DNA of 64,000 nt from Maribacter zhoushanensis (GTDB lineage Bacteria; Bacteroidota; Bacteroidia; Flavobacteriales; Flavobacteriaceae): assembly GCF_029350975.1 (NCBI RefSeq), contig NZ_JARKMR010000004.1, forward strand, positions 267,306-331,305. Direction: 5' to 3'. Positions 17,479 through 25,285 of this stretch are shown in pieces (within the stretch, counting starts at the first letter, position 1; every line of letters begins with the position of its first letter). The notes below the pieces were generated by a model. It saw only the letters and a list, made by a program, of their open reading frames with translations. It ran no database searches and was not told where the DNA came from. A program made the translations under genes and the position numbers.

Positions 17479-18669
17479 CTACCTGGTTCTTACAAAAGGA
17501 ACAACCTCCCCTACCTCATAGTCCATACTTCTTGGTGCTAGACAAATAAACCCGTCGGCTTTTGCCAAACTTGTTAAATCTCCTGATCCATTTTCAACAA
17601 CAGGAGTTGCCCAAAATTCACCTTCTCCTTCTTCTGCACTTACCTGTATAAATCTGGTTAACGGCTGTGATACGGTTATCGTTGTACTTAACTTAATATA
17701 CGATTTATCTATTGAAATGCCCCATGAGGTATGCAACCATGGCAAAAAGTAGAGATGATAATTGGCAAAAGTAGAAACCGGATTGCCAGGAAAGGAGAAA
17801 ATAACAGTCTTCAATTCTGGGTGAACGCCAAACCAAAATGGTTTACCTGGTCTTTGTAATACTCTATGAAAAACTTTCTCTACACCCAATGACTCCATTA
17901 CCTCTGGTATAAAATCAAACTTTCCTTTGGAGACTCCGCCACTTAAAAGAAGTACATCGTTTTCAGTTAACGCTTTTTCTAATTCATTTTTAATAATAGC
18001 TTTATCATCTAATAAATGAAGTGAATCCGCATCAATCTTAGAATTCAATAATGCAGACTCAATAGTCAACATATTCGATTTTCGAATTTGATGTGGTTTG
18101 GGAGTTTCATTAACGGCAACCAACTCATTCCCTGTGGCAATAGTGCAAACTTTAGGGCTTCCCTTAACCATCACCGTTGCTTTCCCAACGGTAGCCATCA
18201 CACCAATTTCTGCGGGACTAATCTTTTTCCCTTTAGATAATAGTAGTGCACCGGCTTTTTCGTCACTGGCTTGATAATGTATATTTTGACCTTTAGTTAC
18301 TTTTTCATTGATTGTAACCTCACCATCTTCTATTGTGATATGCTCATACATAATTACGGTATCACAATTTGCTGGGACTACAGCACCAGTCATCACTTCT
18401 AAACAGTTACCTATATCTTGTAACTTTTTTTGGACTTCACCTGCAGCAGCTAAGCCTTCAATTCCTAAAGAATGTCCGCTATTTACAACATCAGAGAACT
18501 GAATTGCAATACCATCTTTGGTTGCACGATCAAAAGGAGGAAAATCTCTATCGGCATAAATATCTTCAGCCAATATTCTATTTAAACTATTTAAAAGTGA
18601 AACCTTCTCCATTCCTAAATCTAGGGGATGGTCCAACACTTTTTGATATGCTTCGTTAAATGTAATCAT
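17479..18669 (-). CDS. moeA: Molybdopterin molybdotransferase MoeA
   Basis: MoeA inserts molybdate into adenylylated molybdopterin with hydrolysis of the AMP. The protein has 396 residues with the family's order of domains: N-terminal DFPPFDRATKDGIA, a central MoCF-binding domain with SGGVSKGKFDFIPE and FHRVLQRPGKPFWFG, then FSFPGNPVS, and a C-terminal beta-barrel (about 325-396). The motifs look intact. It is the last enzyme gene of the cofactor cluster, 65 bp after the TauE/SafE gene. No separate mogA/moaB-type adenylyltransferase is present in the window. Confidence 0.95.
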   Translation of the reverse strand: MITFNEAYQKVLDHPLDLGMEKVSLLNSLNRILAEDIYADRDFPPFDRATKDGIAIQFSDVVNSGHSLGIEGLAAAGEVQKKLQDIGNCLEVMTGAVVPANCDTVIMYEHITIEDGEVTINEKVTKGQNIHYQASDEKAGALLLSKGKKISPAEIGVMATVGKATVMVKGSPKVCTIATGNELVAVNETPKPHQIRKSNMLTIESALLNSKIDADSLHLLDDKAIIKNELEKALTENDVLLLSGGVSKGKFDFIPEVMESLGVEKVFHRVLQRPGKPFWFGVHPELKTVIFSFPGNPVSTFANYHLYFLPWLHTSWGISIDKSYIKLSTTITVSQPLTRFIQVSAEEGEGEFWATPVVENGSGDLTSLAKADGFICLAPRSMDYEVGEVVPFVRTR

Positions 18670-18734
18670 AGATTTAAAGGTAAAACTATTATAAATTATA
18701 CCCTTAAAGAATTACAGCCAATTATTTTAACCTT

Positions 18735-19511
18735 TTAAAATAACTCCAGTCCATTAACCAACAAGACCCTTATACCTACAACAAACACCAACAAAGCCGT
18801 AACCCTTTTAATACCGTTAGCCGATAGTTTTTTAAGACTAATGCGAATACCTAACTGCCCGCCAAGAAGGACAGCTACAATTAAGCAAATAGTTTCTGTC
18901 CAGGGTAATGATAGTGAACCGCTAGTTATCAAACCAAATAACCCCGATATCGAATTTACCAAAATAAAGAAACTGGCAAGTGCTGCTATTTTTATAGCCT
19001 TGTTCCAACGTAAATGGTTAAGAATTGGCGCTAAAAAAATGCCTCCACCAATACCCACCAATCCAGATAAAAATCCAATACCAGCACCTAAAACATAGCT
19101 TAAGTACTTTGGATAATCCTTTACCTCTTTTTTAGATGTATTGATATTAAAAGTCTGAACAGCCAAAAACAATGCCGATAAAATAAGAGAACATCCTAAA
19201 ATCATAAAAAAGACACTCTCTTTTAAACGAAATGTGGCACCTAAATACGCTAGCGGAATGCTTGCCAAAACAAAAGGTAGAAAATCTTTCCATTTTGCAT
19301 GACCATTTTTAAAATACAGATACGTGCTGCCAGAAACTACCACTAAATTACATACTAACGCAATAAATCTAATATCAAAAAAACTAGTTAGAAATAACGT
19401 TAATAGCGCGAGATAGCTAGAACCACCACCAAAACCTACAGAAGAATAAAGTGTAGCAATGATAAAAAAACCAATGCATAAGATAATTAGTTGCTCAATA
19501 GGTATCAACAT
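18735..19511 (-). CDS. TauE/SafE (TSUP) family membrane transporter
   Basis: A 258-residue membrane protein with about eight transmembrane helices and the two family signatures, YSSVGFGGGSSYLAL near the N-terminus and LVGIGGGIFLAPIL in the middle, an internal duplication typical of TSUP permeases. Members move sulfite, sulfonates, sulfoacetate or other small anions. It overlaps the moeB-like gene by 17 bp inside the molybdenum-cofactor cluster, so it may handle a sulfur oxyanion or supply an oxyanion linked to a molybdoenzyme. That role is inference; no modABC molybdate transporter is seen nearby. Confidence 0.88.
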   Translation of the reverse strand: MLIPIEQLIILCIGFFIIATLYSSVGFGGGSSYLALLTLFLTSFFDIRFIALVCNLVVVSGSTYLYFKNGHAKWKDFLPFVLASIPLAYLGATFRLKESVFFMILGCSLILSALFLAVQTFNINTSKKEVKDYPKYLSYVLGAGIGFLSGLVGIGGGIFLAPILNHLRWNKAIKIAALASFFILVNSISGLFGLITSGSLSLPWTETICLIVAVLLGGQLGIRISLKKLSANGIKRVTALLVFVVGIRVLLVNGLELF

Positions 19512-20568
19512 AATTTTTCATCTGATTCATACCTCCCGCAACATTAACAAAATCCTTACCCGGATATAATTCTTGCAATTTTGTTATTGCCTTTTTACTT
19601 CGAATACCAGACTGGCAAATAACATAAACGGTAGTTTCTAAATCAACCTCAGCGACCCTATCTGTTAATTCACCCAAAGGAATGTGTTTGGCTACTTTTA
19701 GATGTTGCCTTTGAAATTCTTTATCTGTACGTACATCTATCAGTTCAAAAGAGGAATCTGTAAGCAATTGTTGTAGCTCACCAGCCTCTACTGATTTTAG
19801 TGGAAGTTCACAATCAAACTCATAGCTAGCAGCTAGCGTTTTTATTTCGTTGTTACCAGATTGTAATTTAAACTTCATTCGCTGTGTACGTTGGCTCAAT
19901 GTATCAAAAAGTAATAAAACACCTGATAGCACTTCTCCAATTTCCGCAATAACCTTAACCACTTCTAAAGCCTGTAGATTACCAATAATACCAGGCAAAA
20001 TACCCAATACGCCATTCTCATTACAATTAGGCACGGCATCTGCCGCCGGCATGGTAGGGAACAAACAACGATATGTTGGTCCGCCTTTATAGTTAAATAC
20101 ACTTACCTGACCTTCAAAACTATGTAATGCACCATAAACAAAAGGTTTGTTTGCAATAACACAGGCATCATTAATTAAATATCTAGTTGGAAAATTATCT
20201 GTAGCATCTACAACGACATCATAATCTTTAATAATATCAAGAGCGTTAGCGGTTGACAAAAAAGACTTGTAAGTCTGTATATTAGTAGTAGAATTCTGAA
20301 CTGACAATTGTTTTTTTACCGCCTCAACTTTAGGCATACCCACCATAGTCTCGGTAAATAAAACTTGACGATGAAGATTGGATAACGACACTACATCTGC
20401 ATCAACAATACCTAAGGTTCCAACGCCCATAGCATTTAAATAAGTTAATACAGGAATTCCTAGTCCGCCTGCCCCAACCACCAATACTTTGGCGTTACCA
20501 AGCTTTTGTTGACCTTGAGTTCCAAAACCTGCTAAAGTTGTTTGTCTTAGGTAACGTTCCTCGTTCAT
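19495..20568 (-). CDS. moeB: MoeB/ThiF-type adenylyltransferase with C-terminal rhodanese domain
   Basis: A 357-residue fusion. Residues 1-240 are a ThiF/MoeB E1-like domain: nucleotide loop GAGGLGIPVLTYLNAMGVG, HRQVLF, and VVDATDNFPTRY. Residues 255-357 are a rhodanese domain with the active-site loop CQSGIRS. It should adenylate the Gly-Gly tail of MoaD and pass sulfur from the rhodanese Cys, like eukaryotic MOCS3. The zinc-binding Cys tetrad of E. coli MoeB is not recognisable: YRCLFP retains one Cys, and the later CxxC is absent. It overlaps mobA by 4 bp and the TSUP gene by 17 bp. Confidence 0.9.
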   Translation of the reverse strand: MNEERYLRQTTLAGFGTQGQQKLGNAKVLVVGAGGLGIPVLTYLNAMGVGTLGIVDADVVSLSNLHRQVLFTETMVGMPKVEAVKKQLSVQNSTTNIQTYKSFLSTANALDIIKDYDVVVDATDNFPTRYLINDACVIANKPFVYGALHSFEGQVSVFNYKGGPTYRCLFPTMPAADAVPNCNENGVLGILPGIIGNLQALEVVKVIAEIGEVLSGVLLLFDTLSQRTQRMKFKLQSGNNEIKTLAASYEFDCELPLKSVEAGELQQLLTDSSFELIDVRTDKEFQRQHLKVAKHIPLGELTDRVAEVDLETTVYVICQSGIRSKKAITKLQELYPGKDFVNVAGGMNQMKNYVDTY

Positions 20569-21158
20569 GGTGCTATTTTAAGTAGCGCTTCTTCATACTC
20601 TGCTCTAGAGTTAGCATTTAACAACACTTCTTTTTGTTGTGGAAACACCAAATTTACATCTGAATTAATCAGAAATTTTCTTGGACAAGAACCATTGCCC
20701 GCCTGTAAATATACTACAGATTGCTTTAATGCTTCTGGTTCCCAAATAGCACAAAGTGGCTCTGGTAAAGGGTCATCCGAATCTGCAAAAGCACTAGCAA
20801 TTTTATCTGAATTTCTTGCTTCAATTAGCTCCTCTAAAGCCTTTTTATCCATCAATGGCAAATCGCACGCCAATACCAACCACGCAGCATCTGGATGCGC
20901 TTTATGAGCAGACAGCAATCCGTTGTAAGGACCTCTGAATTCATCATTATCTATTATGGCATGGAACGAATTAGAAATTTCGCTTTCTTGGTCTTTACGG
21001 ATACTAAGAAAGGTTTTATCGCAAACCTCATTCAACAAATGGTATAAATGCTCACGTTGCGGCAGGTTGTGATAAGTAATTAAACCCTTATCTTCTCCCA
21101 TTCTAGTGCTCTTACCACCTGAAAGCACCAATCCGTATATCTTATCTTTGGAAATCAT
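20565..21158 (-). CDS. mobA: Molybdenum cofactor guanylyltransferase MobA
   Basis: A 197-residue nucleotidyltransferase with the N-terminal GTP loop LVLSGGKSTRMGEDKGL and the Mg-binding LACDLPLM. MobA links GMP to Mo-molybdopterin to make the bis-MGD precursor used by DMSO-reductase-type enzymes such as Nas/Nap nitrate reductases. Its presence implies that the host has at least one such enzyme, which lies outside this window. It overlaps moaC by 17 bp and moeB by 4 bp. Confidence 0.9.
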   Translation of the reverse strand: MISKDKIYGLVLSGGKSTRMGEDKGLITYHNLPQREHLYHLLNEVCDKTFLSIRKDQESEISNSFHAIIDNDEFRGPYNGLLSAHKAHPDAAWLVLACDLPLMDKKALEELIEARNSDKIASAFADSDDPLPEPLCAIWEPEALKQSVVYLQAGNGSCPRKFLINSDVNLVFPQQKEVLLNANSRAEYEEALLKIAP

Positions 21159-21615
21159 TTTTTCCTCCTGTTTTTTGTTCTAGTTGAACTGTACCGATTA
21201 CGATGTCTTGCGAAAGCGCCTTGCACATATCATAAATGGTTAAGGCAGCTATAGAAACCCCAGTTAAAGCTTCCATCTCAACACCAGTCTTTTCATTGCA
21301 TTTTACCGTACATGTAATCTGAAATGAATCTAATGCCGGTTCAATTTCAACATTAATTTTAGACAAATTTATTTGATGGCACAACGGTATTAATTCCGAT
21401 GTTTTTTTTACACCTTGTATCCCTGCAATAACAGCTGTTTGTACAATACTACCTTTCTTACCGACAAAATCCTGATCAGATAATGATTTAAAAACTTCCG
21501 CTGGAAATTTTATAATTCCACTAGCAATTGCGGTACGTACTGAAGCTGTTTTTTGAGAAACATCTACCATGGTAGCATTCCCAGATTCATCTATATGTGA
21601 TAATTTATTTTGCAT
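21142..21615 (-). CDS. moaC: Cyclic pyranopterin monophosphate synthase MoaC
   Basis: A 157-residue protein converting 3',8-cH2GTP, the MoaA product, to cyclic pyranopterin monophosphate. Motifs: HIDESGNATMVDVSQKT at the N-terminus, the ELIPLCHQINLSK segment, and MEALTGVSIAALTIYDMCKA with the catalytic Lys/Asp region. Normal length. The start codon shares a base with the moaA stop (TAATG), so MoaA and MoaC are translationally coupled. Confidence 0.96.
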   Translation of the reverse strand: MQNKLSHIDESGNATMVDVSQKTASVRTAIASGIIKFPAEVFKSLSDQDFVGKKGSIVQTAVIAGIQGVKKTSELIPLCHQINLSKINVEIEPALDSFQITCTVKCNEKTGVEMEALTGVSIAALTIYDMCKALSQDIVIGTVQLEQKTGGKNDFQR

Positions 21616-22598
21616 TACCCTCCTATTGAAGTCATTGAATTACTAAATACGTCTTTATACTTTTCTTGTGCCTCAAAACCTGTTTTAGCACGACTGCCCA
21701 CAGCCTTTAAAATTTCTTTTTTGATATTATCTTCCATAGCATCAGCTCTCATAATATCCCTAAGATTGGCACTTGCTTTGGCATATAAACAAGTAATAAC
21801 GTCTCCCGTAGCCGAAATTCTTAAACGGTTACAACTACCACAAAATGTTCTACTAAAAGAAGGAATGACCCCAAAAGTTCCTTTAAACCCTGGCATCTTA
21901 TAATTTATAGATGTAGATGTTTTTGGAGAGTCTAGTTTATAATAATCTGGATGCTTACTTCTAATATGTTCAAGTATGGTCTTAAAATCCCATTTTATAG
22001 TCTGAAATTCTTTTGAACCACCATTAAAAGGCATTTCTTCCAAATAACGAACCGAAACATTATAGTGTTTTGTAAGCTCTAACATAGGTAGAATATCATC
22101 TGTATTTTGACCATCTAAAGCAATAAAATTAATACGTACATTAAAACCTTCGGTAATTAAGCGGATCATGTTATTATAAACCACATCATAGTGATCACGA
22201 CGTGTTATACGCTCAAAAGTCTCACGGTTAATGGCGTCCATACTCACATTAATATTCTTAATGCCAAGTTCTTTCAGCTCATCTATATACGGACCAATTA
22301 ATGTTGCATTTGTGGTAACCGAAATATCATTTAATCCTTCTAGATTAGACAAGCTTCTCAACAACACCATTAAATCTTTACGAACAAAAGGTTCACCGCC
22401 GGTAATTCGTATTTTGTCTATACCTTGAGAAACCACAATTTCACTCAATTTAACCAGTTCATCTATGGTAAACAATTTGTCATTTTTGGCAAAATTGATT
22501 CCCTCCTCTGGCATACAATAATTACAACGAAGATTACAACGGTCTGTCACCGCTAATCTTAAGTAATTAATTGTTCTATTATGGTTGTCTACTAACAT
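21615..22598 (-). CDS. moaA: GTP 3',8-cyclase MoaA
   Basis: A radical-SAM enzyme for the first step of molybdenum cofactor synthesis. The N-terminal [4Fe-4S] site is C21-x3-C25-x2-C28 and the C-terminal second cluster site is C253-x2-C256-x13-C270, matching the family pattern. TGGEP and the SAM-binding strands are present. It has 327 residues and lacks the final GG-tail residues typical of longer MoaA: it ends SMTSIGG, so the functional double Gly is in fact present. It is separated from moaE by a 199-bp repeat-rich gap. Confidence 0.97.
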   Translation of the reverse strand: MLVDNHNRTINYLRLAVTDRCNLRCNYCMPEEGINFAKNDKLFTIDELVKLSEIVVSQGIDKIRITGGEPFVRKDLMVLLRSLSNLEGLNDISVTTNATLIGPYIDELKELGIKNINVSMDAINRETFERITRRDHYDVVYNNMIRLITEGFNVRINFIALDGQNTDDILPMLELTKHYNVSVRYLEEMPFNGGSKEFQTIKWDFKTILEHIRSKHPDYYKLDSPKTSTSINYKMPGFKGTFGVIPSFSRTFCGSCNRLRISATGDVITCLYAKASANLRDIMRADAMEDNIKKEILKAVGSRAKTGFEAQEKYKDVFSNSMTSIGG

Positions 22599-22605
22599 AC
22601 TTTAT

Positions 22606-22700
22606 AAATACAAATTCAAGAGGTAAATACAAATTCAAAAATCAAGTTCAAACTCAAAAAACAAATACAAATTCAAGAATAAATGTCAAGTTCAAATTCT
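22606..22700. repeat. Degenerate 19-bp tandem repeat, about 5 units
   Basis: Units begin at 22606, 22625, 22644, 22663 and 22682. The core AAATACAAATTCAA is identical in units 1, 2 and 4; units 3 and 5 are diverged (AAGTTCAAACTCAA; AATGTCAAGTTCAA). It starts 8 bp upstream of the moaA start codon, so it occupies the moaA leader and promoter region. Confidence 0.8.
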
Positions 22701-22797
22701 CTCTTCTAATTTCTCTTCTCTGTTTGCTATTTCCTTTTCTCTATTATCTCTTTTCTATATTCTATTCTCTCTCTTCTAACTTCTCTTCTCTATTTTC
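22696..22797. repeat. Pyrimidine-rich tract with a ~30-bp imperfect direct repeat
   Basis: The plus strand is almost entirely C and T. The segment from 22696 (ATTCTCTCTTCTAATTTCTC) recurs, with a 2-bp insertion and one substitution, from 22764. It ends exactly at the moaE stop codon. On the moaE-moaA sense strand it is a GA-rich purine run that separates moaE from moaA. There is no terminator hairpin in it. Confidence 0.75.
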
Positions 22798-23214
22798 TTA
22801 CGGATGAGCTGAAACCCACACCGTTTTGTTCTTAAATTTCTCTTTTTTCCAGATAGGAACAGTTTCTTTTAGGGTATCGATTAGATATCTACAGGCTTCA
22901 AAGCAAGCATCTCTATGTGCAGATGATGCGCCTACAACCACAACTGGTTCTTCAACTCCTTTTTCACCCACGGCATGCCTCATTACTACTTTATTCAATG
23001 ACCACTTCTCTAATGCGCTATCGGCAATTTTCTCCATCTCTTTCAACGCCATTGTCTTATACGTTTCAAACTCTAAAGCTACTACTTCTTCATTATTGGT
23101 AAACTCACGTACGGCACCTACAAAAACACAAATCCCTCCGCTTTTGGCATTACTAAGTTCTGTATACACCTCAGCAGTATCGATTACATCTACTATTTCA
23201 ATTACTTTTTTCAT
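22798..23214 (-). CDS. moaE: Molybdopterin synthase catalytic subunit MoaE
   Basis: A 138-residue subunit of molybdopterin synthase that inserts the dithiolene sulfurs carried by MoaD into cPMP. Visible motifs are GAVREFT near the N-terminus, LEFETYKTMALKEME, RHAVGEKGVEEPVVVVG, and the C-terminal VPIWKKE with catalytic lysines. It overlaps moaD by one base, so the two subunits are made together. The purine-rich repeat tract begins immediately after its stop codon. Confidence 0.96.
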   Translation of the reverse strand: MKKVIEIVDVIDTAEVYTELSNAKSGGICVFVGAVREFTNNEEVVALEFETYKTMALKEMEKIADSALEKWSLNKVVMRHAVGEKGVEEPVVVVGASSAHRDACFEACRYLIDTLKETVPIWKKEKFKNKTVWVSAHP

Positions 23215-23453
23215 TAGCCTCCGCTTACTGGTGGTATAATGGCAATTTCCTCGTTGCCAATTAATGGTACACTATCATCCGCATATTCACTATTTACAGC
23301 TACTGCCAATGAATTTAATTTTGAAAACACAGGATACGATTCTATAAGTTGCTTTTTTAATTCGGCAACATTAACAGGCTTAAATTCATCAGAAAAACTG
23401 ATTTCAGAGCTGCCCACAATATCTTTCGTTATGCCAAAAAAAAGTACATTCAT
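23214..23453 (-). CDS. moaD: Molybdopterin synthase sulfur carrier subunit MoaD
   Basis: A 79-residue ubiquitin-fold protein ending in Gly-Gly (IIPPVSGG), the tail that is adenylated by MoeB and thiocarboxylated. VNSEYADDSVPL matches the family's conserved strand-loop. It is the first gene of the cofactor cluster on the minus strand. The start at 23453 has no convincing TAnnTTTG box nearby. Confidence 0.93.
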   Translation of the reverse strand: MNVLFFGITKDIVGSSEISFSDEFKPVNVAELKKQLIESYPVFSKLNSLAVAVNSEYADDSVPLIGNEEIAIIPPVSGG

Positions 23454-23496
23454 GCCCTTTTAAATTTAGATAAATTCCAAGTTAGGTATAAAAAAT

Positions 23497-23524
23497 AAGG
23501 TGCCATAAAAATGGCACCTTTTTT
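23497..23524 (-). terminator. Intrinsic terminator between the DUF6503-like gene and moaD
   Basis: Stem AAGGTGCCAT (23497-23506) with ATGGCACCTT (23511-23520), 4-base loop, flanked by A and T runs on both strands. It ends the minus-strand lipoprotein transcript and insulates moaD. Confidence 0.85.
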
Positions 23525-23553
23525 AAAAGAATTATATGTTTTTGAGAAAAACC

Positions 23554-24348
23554 TTACTCTACTATTACAGCATTCTCAGGTTTAGAATAAAACTCCATTG
23601 GTTTCGCTTCTGTTGATAATGTTGCATTTTCAAAATTTACCGTTTTAGCCGCTTCTTTAATTTTACCTTCTTCTACTTTATGCCATGTAATTGAATTAGG
23701 TAATAAAACCTCATCAACCTTTACCCAATCAGCATAATTGATATAGCTAATTTTATCTGATGGCTCTCCACTAAAATACGTCATAGTATACCCCAACCAT
23801 CTCATTTCATACGTTTTTGCATCATAATAGATATAGTATTCATCTGTAGAAGAAGCTCCAACACCTGTATTGTATGAAATTTTATAACCTGGATACGAAA
23901 CTCCGTCATATACCAAAGCATCAGCTTCTTCATACTTTATTCCGTTATCTGACAGTACAAATGGCATTGCATAAAAATAGAACATTAGGTTATGATAAAA
24001 TTTAGGCTTCCCTTTATAATCACCAGTTTTATCCATTAACCAAACATCACTACCTGCATATCCTAAATCATAGGCTGGCGTTGAAATTTTATCAAATCTT
24101 TTATGCAAATCAATAGTTTGTATTTCATTGAAATCCTCTTTTGGCATTTCAAAATGCAATGTTTTATATCCCTTCCAAGCATTTAATCCGCCATGAGCTT
24201 CAAAAACTTTATTCAATTCCGCTGGATATTTATCTAAATCCACTTGCTTTTCTACCGCTTCTACGGCATCGGTAACCATTTCTTTTTTAGGAGCTTCTTT
24301 ACACGCAAATACTGCCAAGGCCAAAACCAAAAGGTAAAATTTATTCAT
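23554..24348 (-). CDS. Lipoprotein of the DUF6503 type, function unknown
   Basis: A 264-residue lipoprotein (signal ending LAVFAC). The mature protein starts with a charged spacer, then FEAHGGLNAWKGYKTLHFEM, which resembles LolA-like or outer-membrane lipoprotein-sorting folds seen in DUF6503. A beta-rich region with many aromatic residues follows (YYIYYDAKTYEMRWLGYTM). A periplasmic lipid- or ligand-binding role would fit the fold but is inference. It stands alone, with its own terminator, divergent from the RNA methyltransferase gene. Confidence 0.75.
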   Translation of the reverse strand: MNKFYLLVLALAVFACKEAPKKEMVTDAVEAVEKQVDLDKYPAELNKVFEAHGGLNAWKGYKTLHFEMPKEDFNEIQTIDLHKRFDKISTPAYDLGYAGSDVWLMDKTGDYKGKPKFYHNLMFYFYAMPFVLSDNGIKYEEADALVYDGVSYPGYKISYNTGVGASSTDEYYIYYDAKTYEMRWLGYTMTYFSGEPSDKISYINYADWVKVDEVLLPNSITWHKVEEGKIKEAAKTVNFENATLSTEAKPMEFYSKPENAVIVE

Positions 24349-24422
24349 AGTAATTATTGATTATGTATTATTTTTTTAAAACCCGTTAGTCGAGAAACTA
24401 CAGTATACTTACTAAATTGAAC

Positions 24423-24430
24423 TATTTTTG
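24423..24430 (+). promoter_or_regulatory. -7 promoter element of the RNA methyltransferase gene
   Basis: TATTTTTG ends 6 bp before the ATG at 24437. Its final TTG is also an in-frame possible start, but the promoter position favours the ATG. Confidence 0.6.
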
Positions 24431-24436
24431 TATTTC

Positions 24437-25237
24437 ATGCAAGCAAATAAACATATTAGTAGTGTCCAAAACCCGCTGATAAAGAAGGTTTTACTTTTAA
24501 AAGAAAAATCTAGGGAGCGAAAAAAAACAGGTCTTTTTATTTTAGAAGGTTTGCGTGAATTGGAAATTGCAAGTAATACAGGTTATACTATTGACACTAT
24601 ACTGTACTGTGAAGATATTTTAGAAAATTTTGATACAGTACAAACTTTTAATGCAGACCAACATATATCAGTTACTTTAGAAGTATATAAAAAACTAGCA
24701 TATAGAGATACTACGGAAGGTATTATAGCTATAGTAAATAGCAAAGACCATGAACTATCTTCTTTAAAATTTAAGACCAAAAACCCGTTACTTTTAATTG
24801 CAGAAGCTCCTGAAAAACCAGGTAATATTGGCGCACTATTAAGAACTGCGGATGCAGCGAATTTAGATGCCGTATTAATTGCTAACCCTAAAACAGATTT
24901 ATACAACCCCAATATTATAAGATCAAGTGTAGGCTGTATTTTTTCTAGGAATGTAAAAATGGGAAGCTCTTCAGAAATTATATCCTATTTAAAAAAAGAA
25001 GGATTTCAAATATACTGCGCTGCGCTATCGGCGTCTAAAGATTATACCACAGTAGATTTCACTGCACCTACAGCAATAGTAGTAGGTACAGAGCATTCTG
25101 GATTAAGTGACGAATGGCTAACGAACAGCACACAGAACATTATTATACCCATGGAAGGTGAGATAGATTCCATGAACGTTTCGGTCTCTGCGGCAATACT
25201 TATCTTTGAAGCCAAACGTCAGCGAAAAATAAACTAG
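24437..25237 (+). CDS. SpoU/TrmH-family RNA 2'-O-methyltransferase
   Basis: A SPOUT methyltransferase of about 266 residues. The N-terminal substrate-binding domain has SVQNPLIKKVLLLKEKSRER. The SPOUT domain carries motif 1 (PEKPGNIGALLRTADAANLDA), motif 2 (VVGTEHSGLS) and motif 3 (IPMEGEIDSMNVSVSAAI), which form the knotted SAM site. It likely methylates 23S rRNA or tRNA ribose (RlmB/TrmH-like); the exact nucleotide cannot be decided. I chose ATG 24437 over the upstream TTG at 24428, which belongs to the -7 box. The M48 gene follows. Confidence 0.9.
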   Translation: MQANKHISSVQNPLIKKVLLLKEKSRERKKTGLFILEGLRELEIASNTGYTIDTILYCEDILENFDTVQTFNADQHISVTLEVYKKLAYRDTTEGIIAIVNSKDHELSSLKFKTKNPLLLIAEAPEKPGNIGALLRTADAANLDAVLIANPKTDLYNPNIIRSSVGCIFSRNVKMGSSSEIISYLKKEGFQIYCAALSASKDYTTVDFTAPTAIVVGTEHSGLSDEWLTNSTQNIIIPMEGEIDSMNVSVSAAILIFEAKRQRKIN

Positions 25238-25285
25238 CAATACACATACTTTTTACAATAAAGTATTCGTTTGCAACTACACTAT

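Noticed and set aside
22571..22807. Plus-strand 78-codon open frame over the moaE-moaA gap
   Set aside because: It is made from low-complexity repeats and would encode runs of S, L and F; no start signal and no homologous features.
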